Source of the DNA: Eutreptiella sp. 'Long Island Sound 2002'
Taxonomy: Eukaryota > Euglenozoa > Euglenophyceae > Eutreptiales > Eutreptiaceae
Direction of reading: 5' to 3'
DNA: 64,000 nt
Assembly (NCBI GenBank): GCA_964036045.1
Contig: OZ038392.1
Coordinates: forward strand, 30,879,087-30,943,086
The notes beneath the pieces are model-generated. The model did not search any database and had not been told where the DNA came from. It saw nothing but the letters and a program-made list of their open reading frames with translations. This document shows, in pieces, positions 31,138 to 42,527 of this stretch (the stretch's first letter is position 1; each line of letters begins with the position of its first letter). The position numbers and the translations under genes are program-made.

Positions 31138-33480
31138 CTATATGCCTTTCTGAGTGTCTATTTTTTTTTCGAAAGGCGCCCAGCGCAGCCAGACAATGAC
31201 AATGCTTTTGTTCTGACTGTGCCTGACGAGAATCTGTGCAAACAAGCCTTCTTGATCGCTGCCTGCGTCTTGGCTGTTGCCCGTTTGTTACGTATATTGT
31301 GTGCGTGTGTGTGTGTGTGGGCGTATGCATCGCTGTGCGCTCCAGGTGCGTTGATGGTTCTCCGTGATTTCGCTCTTTGGCTGACCAGGTTCGCGCATTT
31401 TATGAAGAATTGGGCACTGTGGCGAGAGGCTTGACAGAGTTGTGTGCCTGTGCACTTTGTCGTCTCGCTGTTCCCTGAGTGGTGTGGAGTGGGTGGGTCA
31501 AGGTGCACGCATGCATGCATCCATGCACCTGTGCGAGTACCCCTGCTTCTGACTGAGTGCCTGTGGGGGGTGTGGGGTGGATGGGGTTTGTGTCGTGTGT
31601 GGGTAGTCTGCATCGGGAAAAGGATGGGCTGCACAAAGTAGAGCTTTTGTTTCACTGCAAGGTCTGCATCCCCGTGACCCGTTGCGGCGTGATGATTAGA
31701 CTCCGCGTACCACACGGTAGTTTCAGGGATATTCAACATGGGTCATTGCGCCTTTTCCGGGCTGCATGGGGCGGTGAAAGCTTTTCTGTGGGTTCCTCAG
31801 GGGGGCAGTGCCGCCCTCCCACTCACCGGCTGCGTTCACGTTCGTTTTGGGAGGGGCGCACGCGACCTCCTCCCAAGTAATGCGAAATGGTCAGGTTCAC
31901 CCGACTGGCGTCTGGCCCCGGGGCACTTGGACAAAGCCCTGTCGAATGTATTTTTGATGACCCTCAGGCCCGGTGTAGCGGTCCTGCTTTCCGTCTCGGT
32001 CCGACACCACAAGCAAGGGCTGGGCAATGGCTGCCGCAGAATTCCCTTCACAACGGCAGCATTGCCGTGCATTTCCTGCTTCCCGCAGTGCGTCATTGCA
32101 GCGAGGGAGCGTGGTCAGCAAGTATATTAGACATAACTCCGCATGACCAACTTGTTGCAGACAGCCCTTCTTTGCTGTGCCCATGCCCAACCTTCCGCTC
32201 TTGCATCAGCGTCTGCAGCAGCAGATTGCATGGGTCTGATCAGTTGCGAATGGCTATCCTTTACCAAGGATCATTGCCCCATTCAGTGTGGGTACCCCAC
32301 CGGCATTTATTTGCACTCCACCTCTTATACTATTTCTTCTGGACGCCTCCCCAGCACAGTGCTGCATGGCTGTCCAGAGTGCTGGCAAAAATGCACCTCC
32401 AGAGGCATGAGCCTGAACATTGCACATGTGGCACATTTGAGGCCCCTGTTCATGCCCTCTGACTTGTGGGAGGCCCTGGAACAGGCGCACATCAGGAGCT
32501 GCTGTTGCTGCCTGTGGTACGAGGGACGGCGGGTTGCGGGGACAAGAGGAGAGAGGTGGGTAAGGTGGGTCATATGAACTGCAGGTCTTTGACCTGCTGG
32601 GTAATCGGCGCACCCGGTGGACGAGGGTAATGAAGGGAACCGTCTGCGATATCGGGGTCCATTCAGCATCACGACACTAGTCTTGAATCGGGTCATTTTG
32701 GGAAGTCAGCATACAACACTGGTCAGGATGGCCTTTGAGGATGACATCAACGGCAGTTGATGGCTGGTTTCAGCCCCCAAGTCATAGGAAATGAAACACT
32801 TGTAGTTTTGGGTTACTTGTGGCTGGCACACCATTGCTACCAGTCCATGATTCCCCGCACCATCACCACTGCCCACACCATCCCTATCGCCCCCACTGCG
32901 GGAGCAGGGGATTGTACCAAAAGAATGGGAGAAACCAAGAGCACTGCAGAGGTCCCAACATCCCCACAATTTTGACTGGCACTGGACCATGGGTCCTGCA
33001 CGGAGTACATAATCCTTTTTGAGCTTCGGTTGTGTGGGATGATGGGGCAGGAGCGTGTGGGGGGGGGGGTTCCAGTGTAGTACGACCAGTTTCCAGTGCA
33101 ATGCCTTCTGTGTGACCTGCTTTCGTTGATCAAGGTCATTTTGGGGAGGATGGGGTGGGGGGAAGGTGCTTGTTGGTGAGAGGGGAGCTTCTTGAAGAGC
33201 AAGTAGGGATGCTTTTTCTTGGATTGTTTTTTTTAACCCAAACAACAATTGACCGCCCATTTCTGATGCTAAGTCCCCTATGACTGCTTTTGGGCTACAT
33301 TCATTAGTACCGACGTTCTACGCCAACCGGACCTCAGTCGCACCCCAGCACGCACCGTACATGACGGTGTGGTCGTGTACCTGCCCTATTAGTGTTTGCA
33401 CCTGCCACTCTTGCTGCACAAGAACAGGGAGAAAACAATCGGTGGCCTGGGTAAAGAAAAGTTCACAACATGAGCCCACC
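30389..33480. other. Spacer; long but unrecognised frames
   Basis: Overlapping + frames at 30387-31052 (221 codons) and 31887-32462 (191 codons) have no recognisable domain, run through low-complexity or C-rich sequence, and lack supported splice sites. A (GT)14 run lies at 31109-31137 and a shorter one at about 31300-31320. I see no RNA gene. Confidence 0.35.
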
Positions 33481-33503
33481 AGCCATTTTTTTTTGGCTCA
33501 AAC
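33481..33503 (+). other. Spliced-leader-like sequence (possible relic)
   Basis: AGCCA, nine T, then GGCTCAAAC. The 3' part of the dinoflagellate spliced leader is known as AGCCATTTTGGCTCAAG; this site matches except for the longer T-run and the last base. Leader relics are known upstream of retroposed dinoflagellate genes. The arms are also a simple inverted repeat, so chance cannot be excluded, and no gene follows closely. Confidence 0.25.
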
Positions 33504-35051
33504 CCCCGCACTCGAGCCACACCCCATCAATTTTCATCCTCCCAGAGGGGTGTTTGGGGGGGGGGGGGGGGATACTCTTCCGCTCTCCCAGAACCCAAAC
33601 TCTGCACATGGTGAATGATTGCTATCTGTCTAATGGCGTCATGTCCCCAGTGTTGGGATCCAAGAGTGGGCTGCACAGCACCTTGTGCATTCAAAATTAT
33701 CGGTGTTTCTATGCTTTGCCTCCTTGTTTTCCACAGGATGTATGGCACCGAATGCTGGCGTTTTGGCGCCGGGCAGTGATGTCTTTTACCTGAAACACAC
33801 CACAGGGGGGTGCGTGCCTGCCACTGTTGTGGGCCTCTCATCCTTCCCCGAGTGTGTAGCCATCAGATATGAGCGCATGGGCCATAGCCAACTTTATCAG
33901 GCTGAATGCCCAGTGGAGGATCTCACCCTTCCTGGATTCTCCCGCCTCCGAACACTGTGTCTTCCCACCATGTGCTGCTTCCTTTGAGTGTGGGGCCGTT
34001 GCAGAACGGCCCTCCTGGCAGGGGGTGTGGGCAGCTGCATCCATCAATTCCCTAGGGATGAGGTCCTTAGAGTGGAGTGGACCGTTGTTGCATGCCAACC
34101 CCTTAGGCCACCAACTCCCTGCCTGAAAAGCTTGGACAGTACACTGGTAAGTGAACTGCCTGCCTCAGCGTGCGGTACGTGGGGTGCGGCACGCGGTGCG
34201 ACTGAGGCACCCTCCCTCCATGCACTGTTGCATGTGGCCCCACCGTGGGTGGCTTCCAAGAGTGTTTGATGCCCCCGTTGTCAGAAGTGCCTGGTGCTCC
34301 ATGGGAATGTGACGAGGAGAGGGCTGGCCCTGGAGCCTCCAGAGTGGGTGGGGGCTGGGCCCCTTGTTGGGCTTTGGGATTGCCCTGGTCACGGGAGCCC
34401 TTTTGGGGGACAGTGCTCCCCGAAAGTGGGCTCACCCCTCCCTTCCGGAATGAATTTTTCGCGCGCCCTGTTAAGGCATTCTTACTCAAACATGTGCTGT
34501 ACAGTCCACTATTGCGGAATTTTCTGGGCATTGGGCAAAATTCATCGGATTCTCTTTGCCGCATCACACCTCAGAAAAGGAGGATGCTACCGGCCATACA
34601 CAGACACCCCATACAGTGGGGCTCACTGCCCTTCTTCAAGGATGAAATCCAAATCAAACTCCCCTGGTTTCCGACTCAGCTACTCCTCACCGCGTGTCAG
34701 ATCTGTTGCCGCAGTTGTTTGTGGGATCATTATAGAACTGGACAGCTCTAAACCTTGATTCCGAGAGGTTGTCTTGAGCACCATATCGTGAGCAGGCTGT
34801 GCCAGCTCATCTTGGTCTGGACCAAAAACAAAACAGAAATGCAAAATCAAATTTTCCTGTGCAGTATGAGTCTCCCCAAAAACACAACACTTCCAAACCA
34901 ATGACAAGCCCATACAGCATTTCATACATCTAAAAGCACAAAGAAGTTGATGCACTGTGCAAACATTCGTATGCAAGAGCGCAGGAGAACCCTGCTGCTG
35001 GAACTGCTGGAACTCACAGCCCCGAAGGGAGTGAGAGTGATGCAAGGGGGG
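33504..35051. other. Spacer with one possible exon fragment
   Basis: After an acceptor-like TTTTCCACAG at 33728-33737, a + frame to about 33987 reads APGSDVFYLKHTTGGCVPAT, VVGLSSFPECVAIRYERMGH, QLYQAECPVEDLTLP. The pattern GDxVFYL...ATVVG...IRYE suggests a small SH3/Tudor-like barrel, as found in some mobile-element proteins; this is an impression, not an identification. A G15 run lies near 33556-33570. The rest of the stretch shows nothing. Confidence 0.3.
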
Positions 35052-35406
35052 GGGGGTTGGCCTGGGGACAATTTCGCGTGGAAAATTTCGCATTTCAGAT
35101 CGGGGACAAAATTTTCCACGCGTAATTTCCTTGCGCAATTGGGGGCACCTCCTGCTCTTTGTGTATCCTCCGTGGCGTCGGTAGTCAGGTATTGTTGCGC
35201 TATTGTGGGCAGTCAGTGTGTTTGTCACGTCTGTTCATCTTGCTTGCTTGGGAGTGAGAAATTGGTCGTCGAGAATGTTTGTGAGCTTGGTTTGAGTGGA
35301 AAAAAGGCTTTCCTGTGTCCGATAGCCCTGCACCAAAATTGGTGGTGTGACAAAATTTTCCCCTGACGAAATTTTGTCCATCAACATTGTCCCCAGGCGA
35401 ACCCCC
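35052..35406. mobile_element. MITE-like element with terminal inverted repeats
   Basis: The left end GGGGGTTGGCCTGGGGACAAT and the right end ATTGTCCCCAGGCGAACCCCC are inverted repeats of 21 bp with two mismatches. Inside the left part a second hairpin is present, CGCGTGGAAAATTT (about 35076) against AAAATTTTCCACGCG (about 35107). The right part repeats the GACAAAATTTTCC theme. At about 355 bp and without a reading frame it fits a MITE. Flanking G and C runs hide any target duplication. It ends about 440 bp before the NEK kinase start codon. Confidence 0.65.
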
Positions 35407-35842
35407 GCCACCTCCCCTGTACAGGGGTTTAGCTCAGATGTCAAACGGACACAAAAGTAGGATGAGGCTGCTGGCAAGCCAACCAATGTCAGTGAGCACG
35501 GAGATGTACACGCAGCAGCACAGCAGGGGAGATGCAAGTGCGCAGATGTGCGCTTGATAGCAGTGTTCCTAGCATTTAGAATGGTGCATGGCTCACCGCC
35601 CCTTGTGTGGTGGCATTTGAAGTTTGGCAAATCCGCATCAGCCACAAGACAATCGCTCGCATGCAGTACACAGCACAATGATTCTCTTGCCCAATGAACA
35701 CACACAGTGTACTGGGAATTTTTCCTGTTGCACGCACTGGGAGTGGCTTTGGTGCGGCTCATCCTGGGAAGGGTGTGAGGATAAGGCATTCAGCATGCAG
35801 GTTTCGCTGCCCCTACAGGATTTGTTGTTGCCCTTTACCCCA

Positions 35843-38800
35843 ATGGAAAAGGGCAATCGGGACCGCGAGGCCTCACTTGATGCCTATGAGCCCCTGTCCA
35901 TCATCGGCAGCGGCAGTTTTGGGAAAGTGCTTAAGATCCAGCGCAAGTCCGACCGGCGCATCATGGTCTGGAAGGAGATGCACTATGGCGCAATGAGCGA
36001 CAAGGAGAAGCAATTGATCGTCAGCGAGGTCAATATTCTACGGGAATTCCGGCACCCCAACATCGTGCGCTACCACGACCGGATCATTGACCGGGAGAAG
36101 CGCAAGATCTACATCATCATGGAATATTGTGAGGCGGGAGATCTGGCACAACTCATCAAGTCCCGGAAAAAGTCTGGAGCTAAAATTGAAGAGGACCAGA
36201 TATGGAACTATCTTCTACAAATCTGCTTGGCCCTGCGGGAGTGCCATACCCGGAAGGAGGGCAAGGTGTTCATCAGCCACCTGCGTTGTTCACCATTTGG
36301 GAAGTGTGGTGCTGGCTGTGGCTGTGGCTGTCTGTGCCGCTGGGCCTTGACAAAGATTTCCTCCGTTTGGGGGGGGGGTGGAGGGCAACCCCCCCTCCCC
36401 GCCCTCCCGGATAACCTATCTGTTGGGGCAACATGCTGTGGCCTGCGTGCTCGGGGCACGTGAAATGGGTGTCCTGCCGTAAACAACAAATGGGGCCCCA
36501 CTTCCTGGCCGTGGCTCTGGCTGTGGCTGTGGCTGTGGCTGTGGCTGTGGGTGCTGTTGCCGTGCTGTCATGGTTGTGGTTGTCCCCTCCTGTGGTTGTG
36601 GTTGTCCCGGCCTGTGGTTGTGGTTGTGGTTGTGGTTGTGGTTGTGGTTGTGGTTGTGGTTGTGGTTGTGGTTGCTGTTCTTTCCACGATTATAAGCGTT
36701 GGCATTGGGGAGGAGGAGATTCGCTGGGGAGAGGTTCGCGATGGGACGAAAAAAATTTGCCATCAAGAAATGTTGTGCAATTGCCCCTCGCCAAAGTGTG
36801 TGGATGGGTGGACTGTGGGCTGCCCCGCTGGAGCTTACCGTTGTTTGGGGGGCCTTCCGGGGGCTCATTTGGGGACCGCTGTTTTCGTGGTCCCAAGTAC
36901 CAGTGGACGTCATCCTGAGGTGATTGTAGTGGACAAGAGGGGCTTTGATGGTTGTAAGGGTTGTGTGTGTGGGCATAGCAACATTATACAGCATGTATTA
37001 CCTTCGTTGTGTGTTTTTCACCCCATTTGGCCATGGGGTGCCGGGAGGGAGGGTTCCCAGGGACTGGTGCACAGCCCACCAATGCAGTTTTCAGCCTGAA
37101 CAGCTCAAAATCGGAACCTCTTCGAGGTGCCTTGCCAAAGGCACTTGAATTTTTTATGTTGAGGCATCTCCGATACTGCCTCTTCCCTCCCAATATCTGT
37201 GAAAATGCTTGAAACCATCAGCAAGCCTGTCCTCCCCAAGGATGGCTACGTCAGCACTGGAGACAAGGTGCAGTGAGTTGCGCATCCACCTGCATGGCAG
37301 CTGCTTCAGCTCGCAGTTCAGCGGTGACAACAGTTCAGAGCACAGGGTCCATCCATTTCACTTCTGTGGAACCCGTGAGTCCCACATGTGCTGTGGTGTG
37401 GCTAAAAGGCCGGAAGGCTGAAACTGTCTCTGGCGGCGGCATTCAGTCATCAGAGCCAAACAGTAGGCCCCAACATCGTCCTCCAGGCCCCACCTTCCAT
37501 TCCAGTGAGGGCCTGTTTGCCTCATCTCCTGGTGTTCTTGCAACAGGTGCTGCACCGCGACATCAAACCCGCCAACATTCTGCTGGGGGCAGGGCAGAGT
37601 GTCAAGTTGGGGGACTTCGGGCTGGCCCGCATGCTCTCCGAGAACTCACGTTTCGCCACAACAAACGTGGGCACGCCATTCTACATGTCCCCGGAGCAGA
37701 TTGACGAACACCCGTATGACGAGAAGAGCGATATCTGGGCCCTGGGTTGTGTGGTATATGAGTTGTGCACGCTGCACCCGCCCTTTGAGGCCCTCAATCA
37801 GCTCAGCCTCGCCATGAAGATCCGGCAGCACGCGCACAGCCCTTGTGCGGGGTACAGTGCCGAGCTGATGGACATTGTGGACCGCTGCCTGGTCAAGGAC
37901 CCCAGCCTCAGGTGTGCCCAGTGCTATGGTTTTGTGGTCGACTGCCACGTTGCATTTAATGCGTGTGCCACCCAAAAACAACAGAAATAACAACGTCCAT
38001 CCAGACAGCTGCAAGAAATGACACTGTTCATCCACAAAGCTCCAAGAAAGAACAGGGTCTATCCAGAAAACTGCAAGAAATAATATTGTTCGTCCCCAGA
38101 GCTCCAAGAAATGGCAGCATCCATCCACAGACCTCCAACAAAGAACATTGTGCATCCGAAGACCTCCAAGAAATAGTAGCGTCCCTCCGGAGGCCACCTA
38201 GAAATTACGGGAGTTATGGGAAATGACGGGAAATCACGGATAGGAATTAGCAAACCAATGACGGATGGGTGAGAATCCCTGCCAAGAGGAGTTTTCGTGT
38301 GTCCAACAAGTAGGAGGGACGACGGGCAAATAGCAGGGCATGCTGTGCTGCTCCTACGAAGGGAGGAACAGTCACCACATCTAGCTGCAGCCCGATGACG
38401 GAAAAGCTCTGTCGATACATAGAAGAATTCACATATTTTGCTCAGTGCCGAATCTGCGTATGTGCCTCGCTTTGCTCGCCTGTATGGCTTTCCAACCCCC
38501 CCTCCCCGCAAAAAAAATAATTGGGTCAAGCTGATATTCATCCCTCAGACAGGGTGCAGCAACGGCCACTTGTGTTGTGGCCTGAGGGCGGGGGCTCCTT
38601 CCCCCGCAAATTTCCATTCAAAAGCCATAGGAGGAGACCAGGCAGCGGTGGATATGACAAAGGGGGTGCCCCCCTGACTCCTCGATGGCAATGAGGTTAT
38701 GACTGCTATACGATTACGATACTGATCTGCAGGGTCCACCACACCACTGTTTGGCCGGACAGAGAATCCCTTAGGGGCAAATTCAACGTTCACAGTAGAA

Positions 38801-41745
38801 AATGACTGTTGGGCAATTTCGGCCTGCAAACCCTTATATTTCCTGAAAATCAGTTTCATGAGGAACAGTGCTTGTGCTCACAAGTAGTGCTTCTGAAACC
38901 CATGCTTGCTGCCCCCATGTCATGTGTTTGGATGAGCTTTACCAAATGGCCACCACCTTTACCACACCACTTTCAAGAGATTGTGGGAGGCACGGCCAAT
39001 ACCCTGCAGAGGCATGGTGGAGGTGTGGGAGAGGCCCGGTTTTGGTATGGTGGACATGTGGTCAGTGCAGCGGAACTTTTGTGGCGGGGTGGGGGGAGGG
39101 CAAGCGACTGTTAAGGTCCAGACCGCTCTTGCGCAAAGAGGGAGGAAGAGGGATGATTGAGCCATGGGGGGGGGGGAGAACAAGGGCTGTGGTGTGTGTA
39201 TTTGAAGTTTGTGAAATGGTATCAAATTCAGGGTCACGCAACTGGCTTTAGTTTTGCCACATGTGTGGGCTGAGGCATGTCTCTTCATGCCGCAACAGAA
39301 GCAAGGGCCATCAGGGCCAACGAACAGCGGCCAAGAGACACAGCAGCTTTGAGGTACGCATGGCTTGGCAGTGTACTCGGGCTGGCGGCTCTCTGCAGAC
39401 GAATACAGAATCTGCCACACATTCTTAGTAAAGCAGTCGACCTTGCAGCACATCTGCTGCATCTGCCTTGCAATGCGTCATCAGCGCCGACGACATGTCG
39501 CTCTGCCACACCCATGACAAGGCGTGCCCAGGAAGCTTTTGAAGCTTCCCCAATGAATAGGGGGGGATGGGGTTTGGGTTACAGCTCTGAGCAGTACCTC
39601 GTTCCAGCTCATGCATCTTCCTCCCCTCAATCACGGCAGAATCCTCGCAGATCAAGAAGCCTGATGGCCACATCCGAGACAGAGAACCAAGTGCCCTGTC
39701 AAAAGTCCGGCAGGCGGCGTAATGCACTCTGCACCTTGCAAGCACCAAAAGGACGGACCGGGTGGGTCATGCTGCCGATCCCTTGTTGCCTCCCTCCCTC
39801 CCTTCCCTTTTCTCAAGGAGCCGGGGCTCGGGTCTGCCGCCAAATGCCATGCTATACCCCACCCCACACCAGCCGAACGGTGCCAAAGTCCTCATCGCTG
39901 GGTCCCACAAGGGGGGCCAATCCGGGGTACCTGGAGACAGCGACCAGGACCCCGCCATCGGTGAAGGGGTCCAGAGAGACAGACAAGTTGAATGGGACCA
40001 GGGGCTGGATGGGCACAGGGACAAGGACTCCGAATGCCCATGCCTCAGCCCAGTTTGCGTGGATGCTGCATTCGAGTGTCAAGTACAGCCCTGCGAAGGT
40101 TCAGCAAGAAACTCAGCGATGGCCGCCACGGACGGGTGTCCTCAGCGGTGGACCACCTTTCGTCCAGCAAGCGAGCAACATGCAGCGCCTCTACCACCAG
40201 TCATGCAGAGCCCAGGTGCTGCATGGGCCAGGTGGCTGGCACACTTTGCAAGTCCCCCGCTCCGCATGCCCCATCTCGTGCCCACCTTGTGACATCGGCC
40301 CGGTCTCCCCCCCCACATACAAATCCCCGCACACAGCCTCGGAGGCACGCCTCCACAAAGCACGCACGTGCGTTCAGCTGGAAGTAACCACCGGCAGACC
40401 CAACTCATTTTCGCAGCTCACCTCCCCCCCCCCCTCCCCGGTGCCCCTAAGCCCCCCCCCCCCCCTCCTCCTCGTTGCTGGCAGCCCGCTCCCGATTCCC
40501 AAACTCGATTGCCTCAGGCCTTCCATCGAGACGCTGCTGGGGCTCCCCGCCATCAGTCTGCGGCTGAAGGAGCGCAAGATCCACGACGCCCTCAGCGTCC
40601 TGAAGAAGCGGGAGGAGGAGCTCAAGCGGCGCGAGGAGGAGCTCCGCAAGCGCACGGAGGAGGTGGCGGCGCGGGAGCGGCAGGTGCAGGAGCGGGAGAA
40701 GGCCGGGGCGTGCGGCCTCTGCGGCCACCCGGAGCCCTGCCGGCCCCTGTACCCCCAGTCCCCGGCCTTCCGGGGGTCCCCCACCGCGCCTCACTGCCCG
40801 GGGCTGGGGCACGGCGCGCTCGCGACGCCCTACCGCGACCGCTGCGCCGACGCCGCGGAGGGGTACAGCCCCATGCTCCCCCTCGACACCCACTGCAGCC
40901 CCCCGGCGCCGGGCCCACCCCGCGTGGCCCATCACACGCCCACGGCGCTGCGGGAGGGCGACGGCCGGCCGGCAACCAACAGCCCCACGGAGACGTCCCC
41001 CGGCCACCCCGAGGACGACCCCTCCCTGTCCCCGCCGCTGTGCGAGGCCTCCAATGCGACGCACGTGTCTCAGGTCCTGCACGTCTCCCCGTCCCCTCCC
41101 AACCCGAATCCCCCCCCCCCCTTCCCGCCCCACGGGATCCCCGTCTGGCCATCGTTTTCCCTGACTTTGGCCGTGCGCAACGGGGGCACAGGAGGTGCCA
41201 TCCCTCCCCCCCCCCTCCACCATCCACAAACCCCGCGATTCCCCTTCACCCCCACGTCCCCGTCGCAGCCCACAGCAGAGGGATCTATTACAACGGCTGA
41301 CAACCGAAGGAGGAGTGGGGGGGGGGGGGGCTGGGCCCAGAATTCACAGTGCGTAAAACTGGAATTTACAAAAGAAAATCTTGATTTTTGGGACATAAAC
41401 TTTTGGGTTCCAGATCCCCTCGCCCCCCCCCCCCCTCCCTCCGCACTTCTGATACATCTCTGCCACTTGCCCATCACTGCCCCGCGGGTGTCGCAGGTGC
41501 TGCGCTTCACGGAACACCCCAGCGCCTGGGACGCCGGGCACGACCCCGCCCACGAGCCCGCGGCCGACGCGCCGCCGCTGCTGCGGCCCCCGCTGTCCTG
41601 CAAGGCCACGGGCCCGACGGGCCGCAGCCCCTACGCCCCCACGCAGCGCCGCGCCAAACATGCCTCGCGGATTGGGACGCCGACCGCGGCCTCGCACACC
41701 CCCCCGACCGACTCCTTGTACAAGGCGTTCCGGGTGCCCCGGTAG
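35843..41745 (+). CDS. NEK2-like: NEK2-type serine/threonine kinase (NIMA-related), 4 exons
   Basis: Exons 35843-36265, 37547-37911, 40518-41073 and 41497-41745 join in frame to 530 residues; introns are 1281, 2606 and 423 nt, all GT-AG. The kinase domain spans about residues 15-270: glycine loop [10 protein letters not shown], Lys44 in [20 protein letters not shown], Glu62, [20 protein letters not shown], catalytic HRDIKPAN (Asp146), DFG 164-166, activation segment ending [11 protein letters not shown], and [14 protein letters not shown]. The VWKE variant and overall spelling match NEK2 orthologues, which act at centrosomes or basal bodies and in mitosis. Exon 2 ends in a split Arg codon completed by exon 3 ([10 protein letters not shown]). 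Residues about 278-325 form a Glu/Lys/Arg coiled coil ([17 protein letters not shown]), as in NEK2. A short [10 protein letters not shown] motif and a Pro-rich tail with no recognised domain follow. Intron 1 carries hexamer repeats and intron 2 a 31-bp tandem repeat. Confidence 0.9.
36508..36675. repeat. GGCTGT and GTGGTT hexamer arrays in NEK intron 1
   Basis: (GTGGCT)n at about 36512-36550 and (GTGGTT)n at about 36613-36675, with a small GGCTGT run near 36308-36333. They are pure enough to expand or contract. They lie well inside the intron. Confidence 0.9.
37960..38205. repeat. 31-bp tandem repeat in NEK intron 2
   Basis: About seven imperfect units of 31 bp, consensus near TCCAAGAAATGACATTGTCC, ATCCACAGACC. 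Copies start near 37989, 38020 and every 31 bp up to about 38175. It begins shortly after the splice donor at 37912. Confidence 0.8.
39770..39830. repeat. Dispersed CCTCCCTCCC repeat, copy 1 (NEK intron 2)
   Basis: CCTTGTTGCCTCCCTCCC, TTCCCTTTTCTCAAGGAGCC and GGCTCGGGTCT match 42577-42640 almost base for base over about 60 bp. The copies are 2.8 kb apart, flanking the 3' exons of the kinase gene. The class of repeat is unknown. Confidence 0.65.
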
Positions 41746-42385
41746 ACCCGCGGTGACCTGCGACGTGCGCCGCGACAAGGGACCCAATGCCAGGGGACCG
41801 CCATGACAAAGAGACGATGTCCATTGGCAGGCCCCTGTTCTCTCTGGAGACGGGGGCCCAAGTGTGTGTCTGCAGAGGTCCCACTGGAGGAGCAAAGCCA
41901 CTTGGGGTTAGTGTAGTTCAGCCCCCTCCTCCCCCCCACCCCGTGTCTGTGTGGACCCGACACGGAGCAGTGAAACAGGGAAAGTCCGCGGGCTCCGTTG
42001 GCACCTCCTTCGGAGGGAAAGGAAAGGGAAGGGAAGTAGAGAGGAATAGATAAGCCAAGGAGGGAGAGGGCGGTGAGGGCACCACCGCCGATGGAGGGAA
42101 AGGGGCCAAGGGAAGGGCAGTAAGTGGCGATCGGCCAATGGGCGCCGCCGGCAGCCGGCCAAAACACACCAAAGGCGTCATACCTACCCCCCCCCCCCCT
42201 CCCCCCGCAAGTGGAGACACACAGGCGAAGGAGAATTCGAGCGAAGTTGATTCCTCCCAATCATTATGCCCCGGGTTGGGTGGGGTGGGGTGGGGTGGGG
42301 TGGGGTGGGGTGGGGGGGGTGTCACCATTGGCAGTGATTCAACAAAGGGCATGTCCGAGCAGTGACGGGGCGGGGTCCGCGGTCG

Positions 42386-42439
<54 letters not shown>

Positions 42440-42461
42440 GCGTGTGCGTGTGCGTGTGCGT

Positions 42462-42527
<66 letters not shown>

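Noticed and set aside
36266-36463. Read-through of the kinase exon 1 frame
   Set aside because: Homology to NEK2 stops at the AAG|GTGTTC donor and resumes at HRDIKPAN in exon 2; the read-through is G-run and GGCTGT repeat sequence.
39277-40517. Continuation of the 822-codon frame upstream of NEK exon 3
   Set aside because: The kinase splice phase requires exon 3 to start at 40518; upstream translation is Pro/Ser/Arg low complexity with a satellite-like repeat and no homology.
26207-41496. Identical length (423 nt) of membrane-protein intron 1 and NEK intron 3 as evidence of one introner
   Set aside because: The two sequences share only C-runs and T-rich patches; I could not align them, so equal length is likely coincidence.
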